Positions 32,576 through 41,636 are shown, counted from the stretch's first letter. The stretch: 64,000 nt of DNA from Fibrobacter sp. (GCA_024399065.1 JAKSIB010000007.1:1-64000), one strand, 5' to 3'. Made by a program: numbers and translations. Notes: generated by a model not told the origin, from the letters alone.

Positions 32576-33091
32576 TTACCATTTGGCTAAAGCGTTGGTG
32601 ATGATGAGATCCTGGAGTTTTTCGATGGCGCGGGCCTGGCCATGACGGTCTTCAGTTTCGTTGGCCTGCACGTCATAAACGCCTTCAGCAGACAAGGACT
32701 TGGATTCGTAAATAATACGTTCCTTCACATTGTCGTAGAACTTCACGCTAACACGGATAGTTACGCGATAAGTTTCCACATCGCTGTTACTGTTATAGTT
32801 TTCCGGCTTATTGGAATAACTCAGCAGTACAATTTCAAAATCGGAATTTGCTTCACCGTTCACAATACGGACACCACCCGCATTCTTCTTGAACATGTCC
32901 ACAACGCCAGTCCTTATGTCATTGGCAAGCACCGGATCCATGGTCTTGTCATCGACTTCATGGATATTGACGGTTCTAATATGGCTAGGCAAGGTACTGG
33001 CGGTAAAGCTGTAACAGCCAGACAAGGCGCACACAACCAATGCCAACAAGGCGGTCCATAAAACTTGTGATGTTCTCAACGATTTCAGCAT
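32576..33091 (-). CDS. lptE: LPS-assembly lipoprotein LptE
   Basis: A 171-residue lipoprotein (signal with ALSGCYSF lipobox) with the LptE pattern: YSFTASTLPSHIRTVNIHEVDD, a middle of mixed alpha/beta, and a C-terminal helix (ARAIEKLQDLIITNAL). LptE plugs the LptD barrel that inserts lipopolysaccharide in the outer membrane. It stands alone; no lptD lies in the window. Length is in the family range. Confidence 0.82.
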   Translation of the reverse strand: MLKSLRTSQVLWTALLALVVCALSGCYSFTASTLPSHIRTVNIHEVDDKTMDPVLANDIRTGVVDMFKKNAGGVRIVNGEANSDFEIVLLSYSNKPENYNSNSDVETYRVTIRVSVKFYDNVKERIIYESKSLSAEGVYDVQANETEDRHGQARAIEKLQDLIITNALAKW

Positions 33092-33162
33092 ACCTAAATA
33101 CTAGAAAATTTAAAACTAGATGATTAATGTTTATATTGTGAACATAACAATAAAAGGTTTGT

Positions 33163-34143
33163 ATGGGAAAGTTTTTCGTTTTCGCTGGCGCTATCGCCGC
33201 ACTCGCCATTAATGCTCAGGCCATCACCAAGGTAGCCTGCGTCGGCAACAGCATTACCGAAGGCTACGGCATCTGGGACAAGAAAAAATACCCAGAGCAC
33301 CTACAAGATATGCTGGGCAGCGACTACAAAGTGGAAAACTTCGGTCATTCTAGCCAGATGTTCCACAAGGCATCTAGTCAATCCTACTGGAACTCGCCTA
33401 AATTCAATGCCGCCTACGAATTCGCGCCAGATATTGTGGTCATTGAACTGGGAACAAACGACAGTAAATATTTTTACGATGGTCAAGGAAGTTCTTCCGG
33501 CTACAACTACATGTACAATCCCAGCTACAAGGATGAAATGTACAAGGACTACGAAGCCCTTATAGATACTTTCGCGCACCAGCCGCAAGCCCCAAGAATT
33601 ATCGCCACTTTACAACCCTACGCACAAAATGTTGAATGGGGAATTGTCGATACGGCAATCGTTAACCAAATCAATCCATTGATCAAGGAAGTGGCCACCA
33701 AGAAAGGTGTTGCCATCATAGACTTGCATTCTCAATTTAACAAGTTGGAATGGTTGCTAGACGATGTGGTCCACCCTAATGAAACAGGAGCCAAGGAACT
33801 GGCCCAGATTATCGCCAACGGAATTCAGGGCAAGTCCGAAGCTATCACAAGTTCAAGTTCCAGCGATACTCCTATCGAATCCAGTTCCTCCAGCGAACCT
33901 TCTGTTGAATCATCATCTGGAACAGAAACTTTGGTAAAAGCACACATTGCCTCAGCAAAAATTTCAACCCAGGGAACAAACATCTTTATAGAAAACTACT
34001 CTGGAGAGATTACCGTTCTTGACCTTAACGGGAATATCGTCAATCGAACAAATTCCTTTGGCGCTACACAAATCAAGGCCAAACATTTCGGAACCTACAT
34101 CATCAAAACGGGAAATGCATCTCACAAGGTTTTGATTAAATAA
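33163..34143 (+). CDS. Secreted SGNH esterase with a serine linker
   Basis: A 326-residue secreted protein with a signal peptide (to about residue 20) and an SGNH/GDSL domain: block I VGNSITEGYG (Ser30), the GTND block (ELGTNDSKYF) and the Asp-His pair in DDVVHPNETG. Then come a poly-serine linker (about residues 227-250) and a C-terminal domain with VLDLNGNIVNR and a final KVLIK, like a type IX-type sorting tail. In Fibrobacter, proteins of this make-up are carbohydrate esterases that deacetylate plant-wall xylan; the substrate here is inferred. It is a single-gene unit followed by a bidirectional terminator. Confidence 0.85.
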   Translation: MGKFFVFAGAIAALAINAQAITKVACVGNSITEGYGIWDKKKYPEHLQDMLGSDYKVENFGHSSQMFHKASSQSYWNSPKFNAAYEFAPDIVVIELGTNDSKYFYDGQGSSSGYNYMYNPSYKDEMYKDYEALIDTFAHQPQAPRIIATLQPYAQNVEWGIVDTAIVNQINPLIKEVATKKGVAIIDLHSQFNKLEWLLDDVVHPNETGAKELAQIIANGIQGKSEAITSSSSSDTPIESSSSSEPSVESSSGTETLVKAHIASAKISTQGTNIFIENYSGEITVLDLNGNIVNRTNSFGATQIKAKHFGTYIIKTGNASHKVLIK

Positions 34144-34159
34144 ATCCCAAATCTTCAAA

Positions 34160-34198
34160 AAAGAAAGTCCATGGCAACACGCCATGGACTTCGTTTCT
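34160..34198. terminator. Bidirectional terminator between two esterase genes
   Basis: AGTCCATGGC (34166-34175) pairs with GCCATGGACT (34181-34190), with an A-run before and a T-rich stretch after. Confidence 0.8.
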
Positions 34199-34218
34199 TA
34201 ACACCCAAAAAATCCTAT

Positions 34219-35700
34219 CTATTTAACAGAGAAGATTCTGTTGACAGAGCCGTTCTTGACAACGTACAAGCCCCTGTTCAGCTTCATTGAATTCAGCTGA
34301 GCCTGAACAGCATTCAAGCCCGAGCACTTCAACTTAGTCACAAAAGCACCCTTCATATCGTAAACGCTGAAGGTACTTTCTGTAGACTGCATCAAGGCAC
34401 CCACAGCAATGCTCAAGGTGGGATCCTTCTTGTCCTCGATCTTGTCGATCTTGGTCAGCACCACATTGTCGATGAAGACGCTACCTGTAGCCAGGCCAGC
34501 ATTAAAGGAAATACGGCCATTATCATCGGTGGGTTCGGTCATGGTGAATTGTATTTCGTAGGACTTCTTTTCAGTACTCAAGTCAAAGGTCTTTGCTTCG
34601 CCAAGGTAACTGGTCCAGGGATCGGTATCCTTTTCCAGATTCACTTCAAGAGTTCTGGCAACAGAACCGTATGCATCAAAGCTAAGCTTATAGCTTTGGC
34701 CCTTTTCGTAGTGCATACCCTTCTGGATCATTTGAACATCATAGGCATTGGTGCCTGTTTTTGCCACATTGATTTCGGCAGTACCGTTGGTATGCTTCAA
34801 GGAACCGTCGCCACTATGCACCGTCAAGGCCCAACCGGCAAGTTTCAAGGAATCAGAGAAAGTTCCATTGAAAACCGTATCTCTGTCGGAAGGAACAACA
34901 ATCGGTTCAGCAACACCGTCCAAAGAATAGTTCTTCACAAAGTTCCAGATGTCGGAAACTTCGTTCTGGGAAGGCATGTGACCACGGCCTTCCAACTTCA
35001 GGTGCTTCACATAGACACCACCATCGCAGGGACCCCAAGTATAAAGGGTAGCCTTGTCGCCGGTGTGAGGATAGTTATTCTGGACTTCAGCCTGGGAAGG
35101 ACAATTAAACTGTTTGCGATAGCTGCCCAAGTTGTTTTCAAGGCCGCTATAACCCACCACATCGTCGCCAGTTCCATGGACATGGAAAATAGGAACCGGA
35201 CGCATGGCAACGCCAGCGCCACCCATCAAGTAACCAGAGCAGGGAGCAAAGGCGGCAATCCTATCGGCAATCTTGCTCATGGCGTGGTAAGAGAACATAC
35301 CGCCCATGGAGAAGCCGGAAAGATAGACTCGCTTGGTATCGATTTTATAATCCTTGGCAAGCTGATCAATAATTTCAGTAACCCACTTGGTATCCTTATC
35401 ACCGCTGATATCCCAAGTGCTAAAACCCGTACCGCCCCTAAGGTAAGCAACAACAAATCCAGCCGTATCGGCCACAGTTTCCCAATGAGTATTCTGCTGC
35501 TGATAATTAGGGTCCTGATCCATGCCATGCAAGGAAAGAAGCAACGGACTGTTATCGGCCACGCCAGAGGGAGCATACACATGCACATCTCTGCCCGAAA
35601 CAGACACCTTCTTAAAATCGTTGATGGATTTTCCGCCGCCACCACCCCATTGGGCGAACGACATTGTTGCTGCCGCTAAAAGCAGTAAAGTTTTTTTCAT
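34219..35700 (-). CDS. Secreted CE1-like esterase with a carbohydrate-binding domain
   Basis: A 493-residue secreted protein. After a short signal (MKKTLLLLAAATMSFAQ) there is an alpha/beta hydrolase domain of the PHB-depolymerase / feruloyl-acetylxylan esterase type (LLLSLHGMDQDP, the nucleophile GFSMGG near residue 151, HVHGTGDDVV, and the His in GRGHMPSQNEV). Residues about 285-415 form a CBM4/9-like jelly-roll (VFNGTFSDSLKLAGWALTV to FIDNVVL). The C-terminus has VYDMKGAFVTK and GLYVVKNGSVNRIFSVK, a sorting-type tail. It should free ferulate or acetate from plant-wall polysaccharide. AGGAGTG precedes the ATG. Confidence 0.88.
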   Translation of the reverse strand: MKKTLLLLAAATMSFAQWGGGGGKSINDFKKVSVSGRDVHVYAPSGVADNSPLLLSLHGMDQDPNYQQQNTHWETVADTAGFVVAYLRGGTGFSTWDISGDKDTKWVTEIIDQLAKDYKIDTKRVYLSGFSMGGMFSYHAMSKIADRIAAFAPCSGYLMGGAGVAMRPVPIFHVHGTGDDVVGYSGLENNLGSYRKQFNCPSQAEVQNNYPHTGDKATLYTWGPCDGGVYVKHLKLEGRGHMPSQNEVSDIWNFVKNYSLDGVAEPIVVPSDRDTVFNGTFSDSLKLAGWALTVHSGDGSLKHTNGTAEINVAKTGTNAYDVQMIQKGMHYEKGQSYKLSFDAYGSVARTLEVNLEKDTDPWTSYLGEAKTFDLSTEKKSYEIQFTMTEPTDDNGRISFNAGLATGSVFIDNVVLTKIDKIEDKKDPTLSIAVGALMQSTESTFSVYDMKGAFVTKLKCSGLNAVQAQLNSMKLNRGLYVVKNGSVNRIFSVK

Positions 35701-35790
35701 TGTTCAACACTCCTAAGGGAATCCCGTCCCTACATATGTAATACGTGTAAAATAATTTATATCCAGGAGGTAGATTTTACTGCATGGCGA

Positions 35791-35830
35791 ACCGATTTTG
35801 TGATGTAAAGGTTTACAACACACCGATTTT
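35791..35830. promoter_or_regulatory. Candidate operator: TGTAAA-GG-TTTACA palindrome
   Basis: A perfect 12-base inverted repeat around GG at 35804-35817, of the kind bound by LacI-family regulators, is flanked by two copies of ACCGATTTT (35791-35799 and 35822-35830). It lies in the divergent region, about 105 bp upstream of the esterase start and 60 bp upstream of the serS promoter element; the esterase is the likelier target. Confidence 0.4.
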
Positions 35831-35876
35831 ACATAAACACAACAGTGTCGCCGTCACTTTTCATTGTTCTATTTCC

Positions 35877-35884
35877 TATATTTA
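35877..35884 (+). promoter_or_regulatory. Promoter element of serS
   Basis: TATATTTA lies 33 nt before the ATG at 35918, with AGAGG between them: a leader of ordinary length. Confidence 0.45.
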
Positions 35885-35917
35885 AGCCCGTAAATTTTAT
35901 TTCATCAGAGGCATAAA

Positions 35918-37204
35918 ATGCTTGACATTAAGAAAATCCGCGAAAATCCGGAATACTATATTGCTGAAACCGAAAAGAAGTATACGACCGTGAGCCTGCG
36001 CGATGTTCTCGCCATCGACGAAGAACGCCGCCCCCTCCTCACCGAAGTGGAACGCCTCAAGAGCGAACGTAACGCTCAGTCCAAGCTCATCGGTGAATTG
36101 AAGAAGAAGGGCGAAAACGCAGACGCCGCACAGGCCGCCACCCGCGAACTGGGCAACAAGATCGACGAAATGGACAAGAAGCTGAAGGATCTGGAATTCA
36201 AGCAGACCGAAATGCTCATGCACGTCCCCAACATCGCTCCTCGCTCCATCGAAGGTAAGGACTCCAGCGACAACAAGGTGGAAAAAGACGGTCCGATTCC
36301 TTTCGACTACTACACCAAGAACGATGACTTCGCCCGCGTCGACCACAAGACCCTCGGCGAACGTCTTGGCATCTTTGACTTTGAACGTGGCGCAAAGATC
36401 TCCGGTTCCGGCTTTCCGGTCTACCGCGGTCTCGGCTCTCGCCTGGAACGCGCCCTCATCCAGTTCTTCCTGGACGAACACCAGAAGGCTGGCTTCGAAG
36501 AATTCACTCCGCCGTACCTCGTTACCCGCAACACCATGCGCGGCACCGGTCAGCTCCCGAAGTTCGAAGAAGACATGTACCGTTGCGACAAGGATGACGA
36601 CCTGTTCCTCATCCCCACTGCAGAAGTTCCTCTAACCAACCTCTACTCTGGCGAAGTCATTCCGGAATCCGAACTGCCGAAGCGCATCTGTGCTTACTCC
36701 GCTTGCTTCCGTCGCGAAGCTGGTTCCTACGGTAAGGACACCCGCGGTCTTCTCCGCCTCCACCAGTTCAACAAGGTTGAAATGGTTTATTTCGCACATC
36801 CGGAACACTCCTACGAAGATCACGAAGAACTGACCCGCTTTGGCGAAATGCTTCTCGAAAAGCTCGGCCTCCCCTACCACCGCCTCGCACTCTGCAAGGG
36901 CGACCTCGGCTTTGGTGCAGCAAAGTGCTACGACTTGGAAGTCTACGCTCCGGTGGAAAAGAAGTGGCTTGAAGTTTCTTCCTGCTCCAACTTCGAAGAC
37001 TACCAGGCACGTCGTGCAAACATCAAGACCAAGATCAACGGCAAGAACACCTTCATCCACACCTTGAACGGTTCTGGCCTTGCTACTCCTCGCGTGATGG
37101 TTGGCATTTGCGACAACTACCAGCAGAAGGACGGTTCTCTCTTGATTCCTGAAGTTCTGCGTCCGTACATGGGCGGTCTCGAAAAGATCGAACCCAAGCG
37201 TTAA
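35918..37204 (+). CDS. serS: Seryl-tRNA synthetase
   Basis: Charges tRNA-Ser (and tRNA-Sec where present). The 428-residue protein begins MLDIKKIRENPEYY, has the N-terminal coiled-coil arm (residues 35-105), and the class II core: GTGQLPKFEEDMY, IPTAEVPLTNLY, FRREAGSYGKDTRGLLRLHQFNKVE (motif 2) and NGSGLATPRVMVGICDNYQ (motif 3). Length is standard. The codon bias is that of a highly expressed gene. A strong hairpin at 37244-37282 ends the transcript. Confidence 0.97.
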   Translation: MLDIKKIRENPEYYIAETEKKYTTVSLRDVLAIDEERRPLLTEVERLKSERNAQSKLIGELKKKGENADAAQAATRELGNKIDEMDKKLKDLEFKQTEMLMHVPNIAPRSIEGKDSSDNKVEKDGPIPFDYYTKNDDFARVDHKTLGERLGIFDFERGAKISGSGFPVYRGLGSRLERALIQFFLDEHQKAGFEEFTPPYLVTRNTMRGTGQLPKFEEDMYRCDKDDDLFLIPTAEVPLTNLYSGEVIPESELPKRICAYSACFRREAGSYGKDTRGLLRLHQFNKVEMVYFAHPEHSYEDHEELTRFGEMLLEKLGLPYHRLALCKGDLGFGAAKCYDLEVYAPVEKKWLEVSSCSNFEDYQARRANIKTKINGKNTFIHTLNGSGLATPRVMVGICDNYQQKDGSLLIPEVLRPYMGGLEKIEPKR

Positions 37205-37243
37205 TTAAAGTAAACTAAAGTTTCTTTAATTTTATTTACAAAC

Positions 37244-37282
37244 TAAGCACCTGGCTCAAAATAAGCCAGGTGCTTGTTGTTT
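37244..37282 (+). terminator. Terminator of serS
   Basis: An 11-bp perfect stem, AGCACCTGGCT/AGCCAGGTGCT (37246-37256 and 37264-37274), followed by TGTTGTTTT. Confidence 0.8.
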
Positions 37283-37349
37283 TACAAACAAATTTTTTCA
37301 CTTAATTTTTTTTACCAAAATAGAAACTATGAAATTCATCACTCCTTTC

Positions 37350-37357
37350 TATATTTA
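37350..37357 (+). promoter_or_regulatory. Promoter element of the first paralogous barrel gene
   Basis: TATATTTA lies 39 nt before the ATG at 37397; AAAGGAG sits between them. Confidence 0.45.
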
Positions 37358-37396
37358 AGGGCGGAAATCCTAACCACATCTTTAAAAGGAGTTATC

Positions 37397-38611
37397 ATGA
37401 ACTTCAAGATTATCACCCTCGTTTCTGCATTGGCCTTCACTGCAGCAGTTGCTCAGGATGACGAAGACGATTACGAAGACGAAGAAGAAGAAACCACTGA
37501 AGAAGTTGCCGAATCTAAGAAAGATTCCTCTCCTGCCCCGGTTGTTCCGGAAATGAAGGAAGCTCCCAAGGCAGAAGCCAAGGGTCTTGACGTTCTCCAC
37601 GGCAATGCATACAACCTGGTCGGTAACGAAGGTGGTGCAGCTACTATCGGTAGCAACATGGCTTCTCTTTACAAGATGGCTGGCAGCAACCTTATCTACA
37701 TCGAACCGTCTGGCGAACAGGGCGTCTTGGCATTGACCATGGGTGGCATCACCTTCTTTGGCGGCCTCAGCAATAGCAATGTCCAAGATTCCGACGTCGG
37801 TATCCTTACTGTCGGCGCTTCTCTCGGTGCCATGGGTTTTGGCCTTGATTTCGGTATCGACAAGAACTGGCATTCCGAAGAAACCAACAACAACGAATCT
37901 AGCACTTCCACTTATGGCGCTGGCGACATCATGGCTCTGAAATTCGGCATGAACTTTGGTGCACTCGACTTGGCAGCCAACCTCTTCTGGGTCAACTTTG
38001 CTGACGAAGAAGACACTGAAACTGCAGCTCAGGAAATCACCAACGACAGATGGGATCTCGGCCTTAGCGTAACCGTTTCCAACTCTCCTGTGGCAAAGAA
38101 CATCTTCTGGTCTGCCGGTTTGGGCATCATGAAGCGTGTCAACACCACTGAAACTGAAGCTGGCAACAACAACACCGAAGTTACTCACGAAGACGATCAT
38201 CTCTTGATTCAGCCCAACTTCAACGTGGCCTTCCCGATTTTCTCTAACGAAAATTCTCAGGTCCTTGCTGGTTTGAACACCCGTCTTCCGTTGCGTTTCT
38301 ACGACGTGAACGACCGCTTCACCATGGAACTGTACACTAGCCCCAACGTTCTCGCTGAAATCGTACTCAACGAAAACTGGATCCTCTCTGCTGGCGCAAC
38401 CTATGATTGGTGCGTATTCGGTCATAGTGGTGCAGAACAGGGTAACACCGACATTTCTGACAACTACATGAAGACCAGCCGCACCATGGCAAATGCCGGT
38501 GTCCGCTTCAACTACAAGAACCTCATTGTGGAAGCTACCGTTGCCGACGCTCTGGGCTCTTCTGCTTGGGCAGGTCTTGTTGGTCAGCTCGGTTTGTTCC
38601 TTACCTTCTAA
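37397..38611 (+). CDS. Probable outer-membrane barrel protein, paralogue A
   Basis: A 404-residue exported protein with a signal peptide (ending AAVAQ), a very acidic low-complexity stretch (DDEDDYEDEEEE), a Pro/Ala/Lys linker, the motif LDVLHGNAYNLVGNEGGAAT and then alternating strands that end in LFLTF. The barrel and linker suggest an outer-membrane protein. It is clearly related to the next gene (LDVLHGNAYN against FDVLRGRAYN; IYIEPSGEQGVLAL against VYLEPTLEYATLAF). The start at 37397 has AAAGGAG and begins a clean signal peptide. No known family is recognised. It has its own terminator. Confidence 0.78.
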   Translation: MNFKIITLVSALAFTAAVAQDDEDDYEDEEEETTEEVAESKKDSSPAPVVPEMKEAPKAEAKGLDVLHGNAYNLVGNEGGAATIGSNMASLYKMAGSNLIYIEPSGEQGVLALTMGGITFFGGLSNSNVQDSDVGILTVGASLGAMGFGLDFGIDKNWHSEETNNNESSTSTYGAGDIMALKFGMNFGALDLAANLFWVNFADEEDTETAAQEITNDRWDLGLSVTVSNSPVAKNIFWSAGLGIMKRVNTTETEAGNNNTEVTHEDDHLLIQPNFNVAFPIFSNENSQVLAGLNTRLPLRFYDVNDRFTMELYTSPNVLAEIVLNENWILSAGATYDWCVFGHSGAEQGNTDISDNYMKTSRTMANAGVRFNYKNLIVEATVADALGSSAWAGLVGQLGLFLTF

Positions 38612-38633
38612 TAAGGAATTTTCCTAAAAGCAT

Positions 38634-38664
38634 TGAAGGTGGACGAAAGTCCACCTTTTTTTAT
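38634..38664 (+). terminator. Terminator after barrel paralogue A
   Basis: AGGTGGAC-GAAA-GTCCACCT (38637-38656), a GNRA-looped perfect stem, followed by seven T. Confidence 0.9.
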
Positions 38665-38708
38665 TCGAAGAATAACTAACTTTAAGATGATCTGATAAAG
38701 GAGTGAAC

Positions 38709-40091
38709 ATGAATCTTAAATTGATGTCCGTTGCCGCCAGCATCGTTCTTTCTGCAGCCGCAGCACAGGAATCATCTGAAGTGGCAGCAGCACCGGCTGA
38801 AGCAACAGCAGTTACAGAAGAATCCGCAGACAGCACAACAGTGGCTCCGGCCCCTGCAGCGGAAACACCCCTTTTGAAAGAAGAGCCAGCAACCGTAGCA
38901 ACAGCAGAAGAAACTTCTCCTAATACTGAGCCACCTTCTGAAACTATGGCTGACGCAACCTCCGACACCTCCAAGGCAAACTTTGATGTTCTCCGTGGTC
39001 GCGCATACAATACCGTCCGCAACCAGGCTGCAGCATCCACCATTGCCGATCACGTGGCAAGAGCATACAGCAACACGAACCTCCCGAACGAAAACATCGT
39101 CAAGCCCCACGAAATGTTCGGTCGCAAGCTTGTGTATTTGGAACCGACTCTGGAATACGCCACCCTCGCTTTCGGCGACAAGAACACTTACTTCCTCAAC
39201 TTCCAAAATACATCTGGTCTCGGAACAATTACCGCAGGTTACGCAACCGCAGCCTTCGGTATTGAAGTTTACGCCTCCATCGGCAAGACCTGGACTTTGA
39301 GTGATGCTCCCGACACAGACTACAGCGAATCTCGAGTAACCGCCGGCGACGACATCGGTGCAGTATACTCTATGCCCCTCGGAAACCTCGACCTTACAAT
39401 TTCCTTGGACTGGTACACCACCTCCAACGAAGTTTCCACTACAGAAGAAAATCCCATCATCGATACCGAAAACGAACAGGATTACTGGGACATCACTTTG
39501 AAGGCTGCGGTTACCAACGCCCCGGCCAAGGAAAAGAAGTTCTCCTGGGCAGCAGGCCTTGCCTTCCTTCGTCATAACCGTACAGAAACAGTCGTCAGCG
39601 GCGACGAAGTAACAGAACGTGCAACCCTCGACTCCCGTTTTGAAATCGACCCGTTCTTCAATATCGGCTACCAAGTTCTCAAGGCAAACAACGCTCGCGT
39701 TTTCCTGGGTTTGAACACCGTTGTTCCTGCCGCTATTTACGACGACATTCAAAACAAGAACAATTACGTTCGTAAGGACCATCTCAGCGTAGGCGTCTTC
39801 ACTTCTCCGAACATTCTCGCAGAATTGTCCCTGAGCGACAACTGGATGATTTTTGGTGGAGCAAACTACACTTGGAACGTTTTCTCTACCGAATACTTGT
39901 ATGAAACAGAAGCAGACATCAATACCTTCGGCATGAGAACCAACCAGGTCGTTGTCAACGCAGGAGCCCGTTTCCAGTACAAGAATTTTGCAATCGAAGC
40001 TGCAATCAACGATTCCTTCTTCAACAATCCTCTTGAAGGTTTCGGCAACAGCCAGTTCCTCGCCTCTTTCGGTGGCTTCATCCATTTCTAA
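38709..40091 (+). CDS. Probable outer-membrane barrel protein, paralogue B
   Basis: A 460-residue exported protein: signal peptide (MNLKLMSVAASIVLSAAAAQ), an Ala/Glu/Thr-rich linker of about 80 residues, then FDVLRGRAYNTVRNQAAAST and beta-strands to the final FGGFIHF. It is a paralogue of the gene before it. AAAGGAG lies 5 nt before the ATG at 38709. Only 12 nt separate it from the small lipoprotein gene and 3 more from the SpmA-SpmB gene, so these three form an operon and the barrel may serve the same transport or sensing route. The function is unknown. Confidence 0.78.
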   Translation: MNLKLMSVAASIVLSAAAAQESSEVAAAPAEATAVTEESADSTTVAPAPAAETPLLKEEPATVATAEETSPNTEPPSETMADATSDTSKANFDVLRGRAYNTVRNQAAASTIADHVARAYSNTNLPNENIVKPHEMFGRKLVYLEPTLEYATLAFGDKNTYFLNFQNTSGLGTITAGYATAAFGIEVYASIGKTWTLSDAPDTDYSESRVTAGDDIGAVYSMPLGNLDLTISLDWYTTSNEVSTTEENPIIDTENEQDYWDITLKAAVTNAPAKEKKFSWAAGLAFLRHNRTETVVSGDEVTERATLDSRFEIDPFFNIGYQVLKANNARVFLGLNTVVPAAIYDDIQNKNNYVRKDHLSVGVFTSPNILAELSLSDNWMIFGGANYTWNVFSTEYLYETEADINTFGMRTNQVVVNAGARFQYKNFAIEAAINDSFFNNPLEGFGNSQFLASFGGFIHF

Positions 40092-40103
40092 GGTCGGCAT
40101 AAC

Positions 40104-40331
40104 ATGAAAAAGATCATTCTCGCAGCTATTTCCGCAATCGCACTTTCTGCCTTCATTGCCTGCAGCGCCGACTCCTTGGCAGCAGCAGATTCCACTTACA
40201 CAGAAGGCCCCACCGGCGTTGTGTCTAACGAAAAATCCAAGGCACCTGCAACTACAAAGAACAAAAAATCCAGCAGCAGCACCGCCAAATCCTCCAGTTC
40301 TTCTGCAAAGTCCAGTTCCTCGGCAAAGTAG
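40104..40331 (+). CDS. Small lipoprotein made only of signal and serine linker
   Basis: A 75-residue lipoprotein with an AFIACS lipobox, a short Thr/Ala stretch and a C-terminal linker of repeated SSSS and SAKSSSS units; it stops right after the linker. In Fibrobacter such linkers join catalytic or binding domains, so this gene may have lost a domain, or the linker itself may be the product (for example a glycosylation or cell-wall spacer). The 12-nt and 3-nt gaps to its neighbours argue for a working gene in the operon. Confidence 0.72.
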   Translation: MKKIILAAISAIALSAFIACSADSLAAADSTYTEGPTGVVSNEKSKAPATTKNKKSSSSTAKSSSSSAKSSSSAK

Positions 40332-40334
40332 ACC

Positions 40335-41579
40335 ATGGTTCTCAACATTATCTGGCTAGTTTTCTTCTTTGGCGCATTCATCGCCTGCATGGTCCAATGG
40401 CTTGCATTTGGCGATAGCGGCATTTTCAACAAGGCAATCCTTGGTGCATTCGACATGTCCAAGACAGCCTTTGAAATCGCCCTTGGCCTTACCGGCATTC
40501 TGAGCCTTTGGCTGGGCATTTTGAAAATTGGCGAAAAGGCCGGTGCCGTGCAGATCCTTGCAAAACTGGTTCAGCCTCTCTTCAGCCGCCTCTTCCCGGA
40601 AATTCCCAAGGGCCATCCGGTTGTAGGAACCATGCTCATGAACATCAGCGCCAACATGCTTGGCCTGGATAATGCTGCAACGCCCATGGGACTCAAGGCA
40701 ATGAAGGAACTCCAGGACTTGAACCCCAACGAAGATAAGTCCGTGGCCAGCGATTCCCAGATCATGTTCCTGGTGCTGAATGCCAGCGGTCTCACCTTGA
40801 TTCCCGTAAGCATCATGACTTACCGTGCCCAGATGGGTGCAGCCAATCCCAGCGACGTTTTCCTCCCCTTACTGCTTTCCACATTCTTTAGCACTATCGC
40901 AGGCATCGTTGCCCTCAGTTTTTTCCAGAAGGTAAAGCTGAAGGATCCCATTACCGTCGCCTGGTTGGGCGGTCTTTCCGCTTGCGTTATTTCCATCATG
41001 GTTTACTTCAGCCACCTGACTGCAGAAGCCATCGGCACCACCAGTCTTTTGATTAGTGGTCTTGCCCTGTTCGGTGTTATCGTTGCATTCCTGGGCCTCG
41101 CCTGCTATCGCAAGGTTCAAGCCTACGAAGCATTTGTAGAAGGAGCCAAGGACGGATTCCATACCGCAGTGATGATCATCCCGAACCTGGTCGCCATTCT
41201 CGTTGGTGTCGCCGTATTCCGAGCCAGTGGAGCTATGGATCTTTTGATGAACGGTATTTCCTGGCTGCTGGGCGTATTCGGCATTGGAAACGACGTTGTA
41301 CCCGCCCTCCCCACCGCCATCATGAAACCGCTCAGCGGTAGTGGTGCCCGCGGCATGATGATCGACGCCATGAAGACCCTTGGCCCCGACAGTTTCGCCG
41401 GCCGTTTGAGTTGCATGTTCCAAGGCGCCGCCGACACCACCTTCTACATCATCGCCGTGTACTTCGGTTCCGTAGGCGTCAAGAAGACCCGTCACGCAGT
41501 CACCTGCGCCCTCATCGCCGATGCCGTTGGCGTCATTGCCGCCATCGCCATCGCCTACATATTCTTCCCGCCGGTTTAG
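40335..41579 (+). CDS. SpmA-SpmB (nucleoside-recognition Gate domain) fusion
   Basis: A 414-residue inner-membrane protein with two Gate-domain halves. The first half holds the SpmA-type ISANMLGLDNAATPMGLKAM motif (about residue 110) and the second half the SpmB-type PTAIMKPLSGSGARGMMIDAM and GAADTTFYIIAVYFG motifs. Separate spmA and spmB genes act in spore maturation in Firmicutes; the fused form occurs in non-sporulating Bacteroidota, where its substrate is unknown. It ends the operon with barrel paralogue B and the linker lipoprotein, and a terminator follows. Confidence 0.88.
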   Translation: MVLNIIWLVFFFGAFIACMVQWLAFGDSGIFNKAILGAFDMSKTAFEIALGLTGILSLWLGILKIGEKAGAVQILAKLVQPLFSRLFPEIPKGHPVVGTMLMNISANMLGLDNAATPMGLKAMKELQDLNPNEDKSVASDSQIMFLVLNASGLTLIPVSIMTYRAQMGAANPSDVFLPLLLSTFFSTIAGIVALSFFQKVKLKDPITVAWLGGLSACVISIMVYFSHLTAEAIGTTSLLISGLALFGVIVAFLGLACYRKVQAYEAFVEGAKDGFHTAVMIIPNLVAILVGVAVFRASGAMDLLMNGISWLLGVFGIGNDVVPALPTAIMKPLSGSGARGMMIDAMKTLGPDSFAGRLSCMFQGAADTTFYIIAVYFGSVGVKKTRHAVTCALIADAVGVIAAIAIAYIFFPPV

Positions 41580-41597
41580 TAGAACTAAAATTCACAA

Positions 41598-41636
41598 TAA
41601 AAAACACCTCGTAAATCGAGGTGTTTTCTTTTTTAA
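41598..41636. terminator. Bidirectional terminator
   Basis: AAAACACCTCG/CGAGGTGTTTT (41601-41611 and 41617-41627) with a T-run after it. It serves the SpmA-SpmB gene and the convergent lipoprotein gene. Confidence 0.88.
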
